64,000 nucleotides of DNA from Apium graveolens. Taxonomy: Eukaryota; Streptophyta; Magnoliopsida; Apiales; Apiaceae. Position numbers and translations under genes: made by a program. The stretch is taken from assembly GCF_009905375.1 (NCBI RefSeq), contig NW_027420618.1:1-64000 (forward strand), read 5' to 3'. Position 1 is the stretch's first letter. Each line of letters begins with the position of its first letter. The notes beneath the pieces are model-generated. The model was not told where the DNA came from. It saw only the letters and a program-made list of their open reading frames with translations, and did not search any database. Positions 47,101 through 59,491 of the stretch are shown here, piece after piece.

Positions 47101-47484
47101 ATTATGACTTGCTGAGCTAGTTAGCTCACCCTTGTGACTCTTTTATATGTTTTACAGTTGAAAATAATATGGATGATAGTGAAGTTCCTCAGTCCAAAGT
47201 GCGGGCTAAGGTTCCAGTCGAGTTGGATCGAGCTAGCAGAAGTTTCACGCGGTAAAGAGATATTTAGATTGTAAGAATGATTTTATTATCAATTATAAGT
47301 TAAATTAGTTGGGATTTGGTACGATGTAATAATTAAGGTTGTGGTTTGTTCCCATACTTTAACCTGTTGCGATCCGTGGTTATGTGAAACAAGGTCATTG
47401 CAATTAATATTTTATGTACAGGTTTATATATTGTGAATGTGTTATGGACCCCAAACTTCTGACCCGGGTTTGGAGGGCGCCACA
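44119..47484 (+). repeat. 5' LTR of the degenerate Tekay-type element (about 3.4 kb)
   Basis: Contains a CT-rich leader-like stretch (45050-45200), as expected near a transcription start; open frames there (44988-45372) are probably by-products. No partner LTR in the window, so the start is an inference from the flanking fragment. Confidence 0.6.
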
Positions 47485-47487
47485 GGT

Positions 47488-47499
47488 TGGTATCAGAGC
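47488..47499 (+). promoter_or_regulatory. Primer-binding site (initiator Met tRNA type)
   Basis: TGGTATCAGAGC three bases after the LTR end at 47484; fixes the + orientation. Confidence 0.88.
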
Positions 47500-47683
47500 T
47501 ACAGGTTATAAGTCACTGAAACAAGCCTAGATTGTCGAGATTGGGTAGAGGGTTAGGATTAGGAATAGGAAATAGAAATTTAAGATGTTGTGAGGTTGAG
47601 TGCAATTGGATAGTAGGTCTCCGGCACGGTTCGTATTGCGATTTGGGATTCTTAACTTGCGACGTGTTTTCCAGACAACGACA

Positions 47684-47860
47684 ATGGCAGATCCTGATTT
47701 CCCTTTATCGTTTGATCATTTGGAGCTTTCCGTTCAAGGATCGTCATCTTCTTTCGGATCTGATTTGCACCTTGTTCCTCCATCAGTATTAATGATACTA
47801 CCTTCTGTTATGACACTCGCACCTTTTCAAGCTATTCTACGTTATTCTACCACCTCTTGA
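47684..47860 (+). pseudogene. Short leader ORF after the primer-binding site
   Basis: Starts MADPDFPLSFDHLELSVQGS, serine-rich, about 58 residues. It lies where gag or a small extra leader ORF is expected. I do not recognise it as a gag domain. Comparable small ORFs lie in the leaders of the other two Tekay-type elements. Confidence 0.35.
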
Positions 47861-50349
47861 TACAAGACTACCTATTTAAGAACCTCCATCTGTTTATTCT
47901 TGTTTCACTAGACATTCGGCTGTGAGCATATCTCTTTAGTTTACCTACATCATGTTCTATACCCCCAGTTTAGAACTTGTCATATGAAGCGATTGTACCT
48001 ACGAGGAGGGATTCGAGAGTTACAGTACATGGTGAGCGTTTGAGATATAAATAAAGGTGAGAAGAAGTTTAGAGAAAAGATTTAAGTATTTCAGAGGATA
48101 GCTGTTATCGGGTTAAAAGAAGTCATTAGTGACTAAGCCACCCGTGAATAATTATGGGATGAACCAGATGAATTTTGAAAGAATAAAAGAGAAAAGTATA
48201 AACCTGGGATTTTTGTGAAATTAAATGATGGTGTTATGATAAATGCGATATGTAAATTAGTGATGTGATGTGATACGGGTAAACTTTGTTCTATGAAATA
48301 GACTTGTGGACTATTGGATAGTCTGTTATATTTAACTACTGTAACGATAATGTCGGGAGTATCATCAGTATGGGAGCCTTGATGTGAAACTACGAATACG
48401 ATAATGTGCGACAACAATTGAAGTTTCGTCGATTAAGGAAGGTAAGTGGACATGATGAAGGAGAAAGGGTAGATTGAAGTGAATGGACCTTTATATGATC
48501 GTTCCATGAGTTTGGTACCTTGTTATAAGTCGGAAGGATAACAACTAACTCATATAGTAAAGACAATCAGGTTTGTGATTTTCCAAACTTTTTAAAACAA
48601 GTTTTTGAAAAAGATTTTTCTTTACAAATTTCTAAAAGCCTTTTCGAATAAAATGATTTTTAAATATTGGTTGTCAAATTACTACTTGAGTTGAAAAGCC
48701 TGGATTACTTAGAAGGATGCTGTTTTAGACTTAGTATTGCTAATTCCGAGAACGAAGTAACCTATGATTATGAAGAAGTTGATTATTCCTAACAGTAAGT
48801 GCAAGTATTGTTTGATAAAATTTACAATATAATCAACGTACGGAGTAACTATACATTCAATTACTAGGACTATCAGAGTTCGAAGAATTCATTGATTTAG
48901 CAGAAGCCAGAGCGTGATCGCAGAAGATTGGAAAGATTTCCAGACCTCTCTAAAAACAGAATATTATTAACAAAAGGATCGTTATGTCGAATGGTACGTG
49001 GTTATTCTAAATTAAAAGAGGAATCTCGAAGTTACTTAGTAGGAATGCCATTATGATCGAATTGTTAAAGTATTATTCGTGTGGGTGCGATATTAAAGAC
49101 GCAAGATGTGACAATTAGGAATCTACCATAATGCTTAATTTGCGAAGGCATTTCAGCGTACTCTCTAAAGTTGTTATATGACACAATTGGGATATGATTG
49201 AACAAGCTCGGGAGATGAATACAAGTGAAATATGGATGGTGACCAATGGTATCGTTCTAGTTTTAATATTATAGCGTATATTCCTTCTCAATTTCTAAAA
49301 ATGTATGAACTTCTTTTCTTATATAAACTCCTTGCTATGATATCGAAAAGGAGTATATTGCATTCCTTTCAAATTTAATTGTTTCCCCCAATTTTTGCTT
49401 TCTGATTGGGACAAACAGTGTTATGGTGAGACACTTTGTCAGAATGACGAAGAGTCGGGTGGGACGCCACCTAATCATATGTTGTATGCCATATGGTACG
49501 AAAGACTGGCCATCTTAAGTACCAGTGTGGTTGTCTCATTCATATTCAAATCCTTACTTCTTCTTTCTTTTCAACTCTAATTTTTGTTGAATTTTGAATC
49601 CTTCTAGTCGTTTAGTTGTATTGTCGTTCTTTGTAAGAAGTTTTCAAACAGAAATTAACGTATCATGAATCAAGTGGACGAAGTTCCATCTACATTTTAT
49701 GTATGGGAAGGAAGTAGGGGCACCTGGCGAGGATTGCAAATCACTAGTCCCAGTGAAGAATCCACTAAGAATCAAGGGAATCTACTCCAATAAGGAATAC
49801 GTTTTCGAGAACGAGAATATGCGATTTTCCTGTAAAATATGTTATTCAGAATACGGACGTGATGATATGGATGATCAAGATGAATACCTTATGCGTTAAA
49901 GTATTAAAAGATGTGGGAGAAACTTAATTGTTTATCTTTCAAAGTTTTGTTGATAAGATGAATTACCCTGTTGAATTGATAAGATTGTGATTAAAGGACT
50001 AGCAAGTCAAGAACGTGTAATTATTAAATAAGTGAGTACCAATGGTGAAATTGAGATTCCTGGCAATAAGTTGTGTAGAATTGATATCCTGGAAGGTAAG
50101 AGGATTTGATATTATTCTAAAGAATGGATTGACTGCTAAAGCGTGATGTCCAGACAGACCGTCGTGACGAAAAGATAATTCTGGGGATGCTAAATGAGAA
50201 GGTGAGGAGGTTCAGAAGATGAAAGAAGGTAACGAATTTGTTAATGATAATTACGGTGATCAAGATATGAGCATTATGGTGATTATGGAATACAAGTTGG
50301 AAGCAAACAAAGTTTGAAGATTTTATAATAATTAAGGAGTTTCAAGATA
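47861..50349. other. Interior without readable domains
   Basis: Should hold gag and protease if the element were normal, but I saw no zinc knuckle, gag domain or protease motif. Open frames such as 49395-49580 and 49699-49899 resemble nothing known. Confidence 0.4.
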
Positions 50350-51310
50350 TGTTTTTGGATGAGTTATCAATATTCCTTCGGATATAGAAATTGAGTTCGT
50401 GACTGATTTAGCACTTGAAATGAAGCCAGTGTCCAAGGCCCCGCACAGAATGGTGCCAGTTAAAGTGAAGGAGTTAGCAATGTAAATGCAAGAGATGTTA
50501 GAAGAAGAAGCGATTAGACCCAGTGTATCCCATAAGGTGCACCGGTACTAATTGTTAATAAGAAGATGGAAGTATGAGATTATGCGTCGACTAGAGAAAG
50601 CTCAACAAGTCAACTATCAAGAAATCTTTGAGGAATATCTGGATGAGTTGTATTTGTGTTACTTAAAGTCAGCAAAGGACCATGTGAAGCATTTAATGAC
50701 AACTGAGGAGTCGGAGAAGAAAGAAGCATGTGAAGTTTGCAAGGTGAAAGTTTTGATGGTTAAAAGCATAAGTAATCAGTGAGGAGGAGAACAAAGGAGA
50801 TCCAGTAGAAATTAAAGTTACTATGAATAAAGAAAGACCAAAAGCCCCAACAAAAGTAAGCAGTTTTACCATAGACCGGTTATTAAAAAAATAATAAAAA
50901 AATTGTGCAAGATTTCTTAAAAATTGCAATACCTTTGACAAAGCTAATCAGGAAAAGCAAGAAGTTTTTGTGAAATGGAGAAGGGTGAAGGAAAGTTTTG
51001 TGGAGTTAAATGAAAGAATGGTTACAACACATGTTTTATCAATTTAAAAGTATCAAGGAGATTTGGTAGTTTATAGTGATGCTTCCCATAAGGAAGTAGG
51101 AAATATGTTGATGCAGTACAATAAAGTTATTGTATATGCACCCAGACAACCGAAACCTTATGAGCAGAAGTATCTTACTCATAATTGGGACTAATTGTAA
51201 TAATATTTGTTTTGAAAGATTGGGAAACAAGATATGTATGGAGAAAGGTGTAAAATCTATACGGACCATAAGAATTTGAAGTATATATTTACAAGGAAAA
51301 GCAAATGTAG
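50350..51310 (+). pseudogene. RT N-terminus and RNase H remnants
   Basis: Near 50410-50520: KPVSKAPHRMVPVKVKELAM, then after a stop MQEMLEEEAIRPSVS, the start of Tekay RT. At 51060-51290: LVVYSDASHKEVGNMLMQYN, VIVYAPRQPKPYEQKY and KIYTDHKNLKYIFTRK, which is RNase H. The RT core expected between them is missing here. Confidence 0.7.
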
Positions 51311-51589
51311 TGGCAAATGATAAGTAAAAAGAAGAAAGTAAACATAGAAACTGTACCAGAAGAATTATCTTTGGAATTTCAAAAGTTGGAATTGGAAGTC
51401 AGAGTTTATAATCCAAAAGGAGCAAGGATAGATAGTATGACCTTTTAGTCAAAGTTGTTAAGGGAAAGATAAGGAGATGTTAAGAGAAGATAATGGATCA
51501 CGATGTTAGCAGTTAGTAAGATGAAATTTATGCGCCCAGGAGAACGATCACGATACCCCCAGGTTTTCTTCCAGCACTTGGATGCTACA

Positions 51590-51800
51590 AGTAGGAGAAT
51601 TAAGAAATGAGATCCCACAGGAAATTCACAATATAAAGGATTTAATTTATGGAAGAAATGTCAAGATATATAGAAACTTAAAGAAAAATAGTGATAACCA
51701 GGTATAAGAAGGAAATTTCAAGATGGATTAGGAAGTGTTGGATATGTCAAAGAATTAAGGCGAAGTATTGGAGGCCTAGTGGATAAGGCAGACCCAGGGA
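51590..51800 (+). pseudogene. Integrase zinc-finger remnant
   Basis: LRNEIPQEIHN, then in another frame ISRWIRKCWICQRIKAKYWRPSG, matching the integrase HHCC module end (KCxxCQxVKAExxRPSG). Histidines upstream are degraded. Confidence 0.6.
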
Positions 51801-51849
51801 GTGGTTTTACAAGAAGTGAATCGTGAAGGGTACTAGTGATGTTCATGTA

Positions 51850-52275
51850 GAAAAGGAATGAAATTATAAGAGTATGTACTGATTATCGGGAGTTTAACAA
51901 AATAATGAATAAGAAGAAGTGAGATCCTATAAAGAATTGATTACTTATGAGACCTGATTCAAGAAGTGTGTTATGTATTGAGAATTAACTTAAGATCCGA
52001 CCTGAGGACATAACAGGGATTACGATTAAAATAAGTTATAAGCATCGCAAGCTCTGGTGATATTATGTGAAATAACAAGTGTATCAGTTGTCTATAAGGA
52101 ATTAAGGGACATGGTGTATAAGGATTACTTGGATAAGCAAATTGTATTTATTGATAACATCTTCAGCTATTCGGAGAATAAGAGAGTTTGTGTGGAATGC
52201 CTAAGGATTTTCCCCAACAGATTAGAAGGGAAGCAACTATACGTTGAGTTTTCAAGTATGAAATTTTGACCGAGG
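51850..52275 (+). pseudogene. RT core remnant, downstream of the integrase finger
   Basis: MKLxRVCTDYREFNKIMN-like start (about 51860-51910), RIDYL, then LRIN-LRSDLRT, and at 52100-52270 VYKDYLDKQIVFIDNIFSYS with ECLRIFPNRLEGKQLYVEF. These are consecutive RT blocks ([24 protein letters not shown]). The catalytic FIDD reads FIDN, so one aspartate is lost. Confidence 0.65.
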
Positions 52276-52329
52276 TTAACAAAAGCTTCTAATTAATCCA
52301 TTAACAACTACCTAAACAAAGCCGAATGG

Positions 52330-52556
52330 TAACAAATGCCTTGTACAGAAAGAAGGGATTGGATGTAATTAAGATCACTGAGGAATTAATAAATGAATTG
52401 GAAAGAGTGGAATCTGAAGTTTATATATGAGATTAATTTTCAACCTTAATTGATGAAAACAAATAGGAGATGTTTAAATGTTTGGAAACCAAGTTAAAAA
52501 TGCGCACCGCTTACCATCCTTAAGCGAAGAGTCAAAGTGAGGAAGCGATCTAGAAA
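52330..52556 (+). pseudogene. RNase H/integrase junction remnants
   Basis: ALYRKKGLDVIKITEELINEL resembles the [10 protein letters not shown]...ELIxE linker before integrase; then CLETKLKMRTAYHP resembles the integrase core [22 protein letters not shown]. The catalytic core between them is deleted. Confidence 0.55.
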
Positions 52557-52569
52557 AAAAACAAGATAT

Positions 52570-53045
52570 GTGGAGAGGTTGTTACTCCAACTAAGGAAGT
52601 TGTTACTGAAAAGGCCAACACACCATCTGTGTCTCCTGTTCAAAAATCTGTATCTCCTGTTGATCCAGGAACAAGTGCTGATATTGATATTCAGACCTTG
52701 GTTGTGCCTGAAGTAATTCTCTTAGAAGCTCCAAAAGCAACTAATCCATCAACAACACCTGTTACTGATGCTGCTCAAACTCCAGAATTATCTACTACAC
52801 CTTCTCTGCATCTAGATACTGATGATCAGAATATAGGTGAGCATCAGGATATGGCTGTTGATCAGAACTTGGAACCAGATCAGAAATTAGAGGATGCTGA
52901 AGCCTCAATTGCTACTCACACTGTTGTTCTATCAGAATATTCAGATTCTGTAAGTTCTGATGCTGCAAATGCTGGAGATACTGGTGATGCTGCTCCAAAT
53001 GCAGATGCTGATGAAGCAGGTACTTCAGGACATGCTCCTCAATAA
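52570..53045 (+). pseudogene. Acidic T/S/P-rich ORF, probably retroelement-derived
   Basis: Open from about 52570 (GEVVTPTKEVVTEK) to the TAA at 53043-53045; a GTG lies at 52629 but no ATG starts it. About 155 residues, rich in T, S, P, D and E, with repeated SPVQKSVSPV-like and DAANAGDTGDAAPNADADEAG stretches. No domain recognised. The codon pattern is clean and ends sharply next to degraded gypsy sequence, so it belongs to a different insertion. A spacer ORF of a large copia (SIRE-like) element is my best guess. Confidence 0.4.
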
Positions 53046-53387
53046 ACTATTCTTAAATCTGAACTTGTTAAGAAGTTTGTTACCAGAGAAGCACCAGTGC
53101 CATATGGAATATAATTCTGCTTCCTAAAATATATCAATCAGATATATTTTCTTCCAAGTATTCTATTCTTTATAGAACTCCTTCTTCATGCATATCTCTT
53201 CTTATGTTTATCTCAATCTTCTTTCCTTTAATCAGCTACTGTCCTTATCTGAACGTCCTTCAGCACTTAAGTTATGATATCCATCTTCTGATGATTATCT
53301 CCTGATAATATAAGTACTGATATCCTTAAGTCCTGACTTCCATTAAGTACTGATTTATCCTGTTTAAGTAAGATCTGAAAACTAAAC
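53046..53387. other. Short-repeat tract before the next LTR
   Basis: Contains irregular TTAAGTACTGAT/TTAAGTCCTGAC repeats (53270-53370), a style seen in copia LTRs, but no element boundary could be set. TAAAC (53383-53387) would be the left duplication of the LTR element that follows. Confidence 0.4.
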
Positions 53388-56300
53388 TGTCACACCCCAA
53401 CTTAAACAGCAGATTTAATATAGCTATTACAACATTTAATAATTAAATAAACATACCCAAAACCAAGATCTTACAGCTTAGGGTTTGGAACAGCCCAACA
53501 CTACCATCTATTACAACTGATTTTAAATACCGAGTCCTCACACAAACTACTATCACTTATTCTACCTGAGCTCGAACATAAGCATCAGCATCACAGGTCT
53601 TACGGGCAGTCTGCTTGAATCTAACCATAGCTGTTAGCTGTAATATCAGGGTAAAGCAAGGAGTGAGCCAAATGCTCAACAAGTGCTAAACAATACGATA
53701 CAAAACATAAATCGAGATATATATTAAAGAATGTCAATGGGAAGACATAACCAGTGATAACGAGAGATAAAACTTTGGGTGATGGCATCATTCCGTTTGT
53801 ATCAAAACAATTTCAAAATCATATCTTAATCAAAATCATTTTATGACGCTACGGATTACAGCTGGTGATCAGCGGCGAAGTAATCCCGAACCTCGCTGGG
53901 TTCTAAAACATTAATGGGAATCCCTGGGCAACGTTTATGCCTAATATAAGTGTGGAAAGGACTCGCATCTCAGTCCAGATCCACTATTCAAAGAAAACAT
54001 TTATCCCCCTTTGGGACTGAAAACCCACATTTTATTTATTTCAAAAACTGATGCCGATTTATAACAAAATCTCTTTTACAGTAAACATTTTTTTATCAAG
54101 GGATTATAGATCAACTCGAAACACGGGAAATATGGTACTAAATCTCAGGGCCATGATTCACAAAACTATACTCTATTAAAGTAACTGAATGGTTTTCATA
54201 TATCAAAGATTAGACAAGGGGATTTAGTGAGGCTATTGGATATTATAAAAAGGGTAATGCCAAATTGGGCTTTAAGCAAAGGTTTCTCATCAAGGTTCAA
54301 GTGTTGGATCATCAAGAAGATAAGCTTCATGAATACTAAGGGTGTTAAGGTATGCAGAAATGATCTTTAACTCAGGATATATCAGAATTGTCAAGCTTCA
54401 GGATAAGAAAGAGGGGTATCAATCAATGAGGAATCACTTTGATAAGTATCTGACTATCAGGGTTCAAGGTAAGGTTCTATAGGGGTTCAAGTATCAGGAT
54501 GAGATATCAATACTTAGGAATCATCAGCATGTTAATCAAGAGAATCAACCAAGAGTTATAACTACCCTTTCTTTTATCATGGCATCACTATATAATTCAA
54601 AGATAAACATTATATACGCTTGATTTAATATATCAAATGACACAGGATAGTTGCAGCAATGTATGAACTATTAGCAGTAAATATGAAGGACAAGTTGAAT
54701 CACTTGCCTTGAGAAAGGCTGGTCTGGTCTGACTGGTAGGAGCAATAACTGGAGCTTCACTCGACCTTTATGGCAAGTTTTCCCTCGTATCGTGATCCTA
54801 CATAAATAATAATAATCATCATTATAATATACTCTCACCAACTTAACCTATTTACAACCCGAATTTAAACACGGATGGCACTTAGGCCTATATATACTTA
54901 ATTTATAATCACCTTTAATTTATAATTGCACACACATAGCCACATAATCACATATCATATATTAATACCAAATAACACCATATACACCATAATGCAACAC
55001 TAGGCTTGGATGATCTCGACTCACAACTTAAGTCACTTGGTCGCTAAACTAGACAAAGTCTTCTAATGTTGGCTTCCTAACTCGATGTGCCTTTACTAAA
55101 CTATCCAAAACCTATTGACCCTCACTTATGCCTTTTGCTCTACTAACCTTATACTATCTTACAACTATGGTGTCAACCTAAATCTCACTCCTAAGTGTTC
55201 TAAAACTATGTGATAAGTGAAAGTGCTCACTGGTGCAAATTTCAGAATGACAACTATGGTTTCTTGAGTGTATTAGACACTCTTAACTATAAGTTTTCCT
55301 TCAAAACTTTTACACAAGACTCTCCTGACCTAAGGGCATCTCCCAAACTTGATGTGGCTCAAGGGCCTGGCTTGGGCCTTCTTGGGCCTAAGCTAAAAGT
55401 CCATGGTTCCCCTGTTTTCCTGGGCAGAAAACACCCTAACTTGAATTAACTTGTGACACATGGTTCTAACTCATATCCTATGAACTATGTTTGTAAAAAC
55501 TTCTCTGACACTCCCTCTAAGTCCCAACAGGGCCTAATGAGGGCCTACCCATGACATGGTCAAATCTCCCTATTTCTAAGTTGTAACAAAATTGTCCCCT
55601 GCTGGACAGATTTTGTTATTCACCTTGTGCACCTAACCAAACAACATGCAAACCTCCAACCAACACCTAAAACCTTTTATATACTCCCAATACTAACTTC
55701 TGGTGTATTGGGCCTCAAAGTGCACTTCAATGACATGGTCAAAACTCACTCTAAACCTCAGGGTACTAAACTGATTTTCTGCAAAAATTATAACTCTCCT
55801 TTCTCCAAGGTTTTGACTTTGACAAACTCAACCACCAACAACCCAATACTCAAACCAAGACTTAAACATGGTGATCTACTGAACTAACTCCATTATACTC
55901 AAAATAATCTTGGTGGAGATCATCCTTGTGCAATCATGGCAAAATAAAAGAAACCACATTTCACAACTCACAAATCATCAAGTTTTTTTGAAATAACAAG
56001 TTATGCATTTTATAAAAGATATACACGACTTATTACCATGCATCAAGAAGCATTAATCAATATTAACATATTATTCCTACTGAAATTAAAGCTTACTAAT
56101 AAAATCTTTCCAAATGATCAAAATCTTATAACATTCTAAATGAAATCCACATGCATGCATGTCTTCGAGTTTTGCAAGCCAAACAACATGTTTTCTAAAT
56201 ATATTTTACCATGAAATTGACATGCAAGCCTAGCATAAGCTATATCTAGATGATCACTTAGCATTCAAAGGGTTTTATCAAGACTTCACTAAGATTTTCA

Positions 56301-57337
56301 TGTTATCATCACAAAAACACCCAAAGTGGAACATGACAACCAAAACACCATCCATTCGGCTCCTATCAAGTCATGGCCGAATGGATTAAGGTGAAAACAA
56401 CAATTGCATGAGTGTAGCATACTCATGTCTAGCCATTCTCAACCCTTTGCTACTATAACTCATGGTGAAAGCCTTGAATTCACAAGAATCAAGGATATTC
56501 ACTTGGAGTTTTAACAAAACACCACCATGCAAGGTCAACACATAAGTTTTTCTACTCTAAACTCTTAAGATATACAAGAACAACATGTAGGGAGTAGGAT
56601 TACTTGATAATAGGATGATTGTTTGAGTGAGAAATGAAGAAAGAAGGGGATGGGGGCTCGGTTTTTGGGAATTGCCGAGAGGGGAGGGGGAAAAGCCGAG
56701 AGGGAGGGGGAGGAAGGAGAGAGGAGAAAGTGTGGTGTGAGTGGAGTGAATGATCATGCCATTTGCTTGTTTTATGGTTTTTGATTTGACAAAATGTGAG
56801 TGGGAATGAGAATTGACATGACCACCCTTCCACTTAAACTTGGATCAATTTGCATGCAAGGGTAAATGAGGAATTTGACTAGAAAATAAGAGTTAGTGGG
56901 GTGGTAATTGTCTCTTTAGCCCTTTTGGATTGAATAGAAAGGATTTGCATGCAAGGATAACTATGTAATTTGCTAATTATAACAATTAACATTGATAAAG
57001 ATTTATTTTTATAAAATAAAACACAAGTTCAAAAATTATAAAATTTATACCATAAAATAACTTGGATTTTTAGAAATTTTATAAAACTACTTTTGAATTT
57101 TGTGAACAAATAACTTTTAAAAAGATATTTATTCAAGGTTTAAAAATATTCCTTATAAATCAAAAATGAAAGAAATAAATAATTTTTTTGATTTGAAAAT
57201 TCATATACAATATTACGAAAATTTAAGACGCAGAATTCTCATTCACACAAGCATACAATAGTTGAATATATTGGCATTCGGCTTTATAATTACACCAAAT
57301 TTACAATTAATATTACACAGAAATGTCGGGTGTAACA
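53388..57337 (-). repeat. 3' LTR of the chromovirus (3950 bp)
   Basis: TGTCACACCCCAAC...GGGTGTAACA. Has a CT-rich leader-like region on the minus strand (56735-56640), the likely transcript start area. Open frames inside (55210-55449, 56557-56833) are not recognised. Confidence 0.92.
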
Positions 57338-57371
57338 TCCTCTCCCCCTTAAGGGATTCTGTCCCCAGAAT

Positions 57372-57902
57372 CTAAGAGAACAGATGAGGATACCGGGAAT
57401 GCATATCAGACTCTAACTCCCAAGTCGATTCTTCGACCTTAGGGTTTCTCCAAAGTACTTTTACTAACTTTACTGTCTTATTCCTAAGACTCTTCTCTTG
57501 CCAGTCGAGTATTTTGACAGGTTGCTCCACAAATGACAGGTTTGCCTGAATTTCTACAGGTTCATATTCTATCACATGGCTAGCGTCAGGATTATACTTC
57601 TTAAGCAACGACACATGGAACACATTATGCACATGCTGATACTGAGGTGGTAAGGCCAACTCGTAGGCCACCTTCCCCACTTGACTCAAAATTTCAAAAG
57701 GACCTATGTATCTAGGTGCTAACTTCCCTTTCTTGCCAAATCTAGACAACCCTTTTCTAGGTGACACCTTCAACAAAACAGCTTCGCCAATTTGGAATCG
57801 AACATCCTTACGTGCTGGATCCGCATACTTCCTCTGTCTATCTTGAGCAGCAAGCAACCTTTTCTGAATTAACTTGACTGTGTCATGCAACTGTTGTACC
57901 AA
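57372..57902 (-). pseudogene. Integrase C-terminus with chromodomain
   Basis: [19 protein letters not shown] and [18 protein letters not shown] lead to the GPY module (YIGPFEIL), [17 protein letters not shown] and then a chromodomain: [26 protein letters not shown] ... STWELESDM. Chromodomains direct integration to particular chromatin. It is in the same frame as the integrase above, separated by a TAA at 57903-57905. Confidence 0.9.
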
Positions 57903-58937
57903 TTATGAGCCGAGAATCCTTCCTTCTCCTACTTCATCCCAACTTGTTGGTGATCTACATTTTCGCCCGTACAAAGCTTCGTATGGTGGCATGCCGATAC
58001 TGGAATGATAGCTATTGTTGTAAGAGAATTCAATCAACGGCAAGTGGTCGTCCCAACTTCCTGCAAAATCGATTGCACAACTGCGCAACATATCTTCGAT
58101 TGTTTGAATTGTCCTTTCGCTTTGTCCATCAGTCTGCGGGTGGTACGCCATGCTCATATTCAACTTCGTGCCAAGACATTCCTGAAATTGCTTCCAAAAT
58201 CTCGAGTTAAATCGGGGATCTCTGTCTGAAACTATTGATACAGGTACTCCATGCCTTAGTACGATTTTGCGTATATACAGATGAACCAATTTGTCTAATG
58301 ACGACTTCTTGTTAATTGGAAGGAAATGCGCTGACTTTGTAAGACGATCAACTATAACCCATATAGCGTCATGCCCGGATATCGTTCGCGGTAGTCCTAC
58401 TATAAAGTCCATAGCAATATTTTCCCATTTCCATTCTAGAATCTTTAGGGGCTGAATTAATCCGCTTGGTCGTTGATGTTCTGCCTTCACTTTCTGGTAA
58501 GTATAACACTTCGCAACCCATTCTGCCACGTCCCGCTTCATATTTGGCCACCCAAAGTTCTGCTTTAAGTCCCGATACATCTTGGTGCTTCCCGGGTGGA
58601 TTGAAAATTTCGAATTGTGGGCTTCGTGTAGGATCTCATTCTTTAATTCAGGTATATGAGGAATCCAAATTCTGGAAGAAAACCTTAGTATCCCTTGCTC
58701 ATCCCTTTGAGTATTAATCTCCTCTCCAGTCAACTGATTCTTCCCTTTCTCCATTACTTCTTCTTGACATTTCTTTATCTTTTCCACTAGTATTGGCTGA
58801 AAAGTCATTGCACGACAAACTTCTTCAACTTTTCCACAATCACAAAGTTCCAGTTCAAATCTCTTGATTTCTTCAGATAATTCCTTTGGTGTTGTCATCA
58901 TATTCAGTCTCTCTTTCCTACTTAGAGCATCGGCCAC
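57903..58937 (-). pseudogene. Integrase
   Basis: Starts in the [10 protein letters not shown] linker. Zinc module [13 protein letters not shown] ... [12 protein letters not shown]: the second cysteine of the usual CYTC is a tyrosine. Core residues D in [10 protein letters not shown] in VSDRDPRF and E in [11 protein letters not shown] are present, then [19 protein letters not shown] and [13 protein letters not shown] before the stop. Confidence 0.92.
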
Positions 58938-59491
58938 AACATTCGCCTTCCAGGATGGTAATTTATCGAACAGTCATAGTCCTTGATCAATTCTAGCCAT
59001 CTCCTCTGCCTCATATTGAGCTCCTTCTGAGTGAAAATGTACTTTAAACTCTTGTGATCCGTGTAGATTTCACACTTTTCTCCGTAGAGGTAATGTCTCC
59101 AAATCTTTAGTGCGAACACTATGGCGGCTAGTTCCAAGTCATGCGTTGGGTACTTCAACTCATGCGGTTTCAACTGTCTTGACGCATACGCGATCACCTT
59201 ACTGTGTTGCATTAACACACAACCCAATCCCTTATGTGAAGCATCGCTGAATATTACAAAATTTCCTTGATCATCTAGAAGTACTAACACCGGAGCTGTT
59301 ACCAATCTCTGTTTTAACTCTTGAAAGCTATCCTCACATTCTGCACTCCATTCAAACTTTTTATTCTTTTTAGTTAACTTGGTCAATGGCGTGGCGATTT
59401 TCGAAAAATCCTTGACGAACCTTCTATAGTATCCTGCCAACCCTAGAAAACTTCGCACTTCCGTAGGAGTCTTTGGCCTCTCCCAACTCAT
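58922..59491 (-). pseudogene. RNase H with RT connection domain
   Basis: [20 protein letters not shown] and [15 protein letters not shown], then [60 protein letters not shown] and [11 protein letters not shown]. The frame is reached from RT by a one-base loss near 59492 and left by another near 58945 just before the integrase. Confidence 0.92.

Larger units (their letters stand above)
44119..52556 (+). mobile_element. Degenerate Tekay-type element, 3' LTR not found
   Basis: 5' LTR 44119-47484, primer-binding site TGGTATCAGAGC at 47488-47499, and decayed gag/pol remnants to about 52556, all on the + strand. The LTR start (TATAACGACTCG) is consistent with a mutated TG end, and its position is set by the break in the SIRE-like fragment. 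The end (GGCGCCACA) is set by the primer-binding site. Remnants occur as RT N-terminus, RNase H, integrase zinc finger, RT core, integrase core, which is not the normal order. No 3' LTR is visible before unrelated sequence starts at about 52557. Confidence 0.75.

Noticed and set aside
56557..56833. Proline-rich minus-strand ORFs
   Set aside because: CT-rich LTR leader translated in two frames; low complexity.
57905..58717. Plus-strand ORFs of 74-101 codons
   Set aside because: Shadows of the minus-strand integrase.
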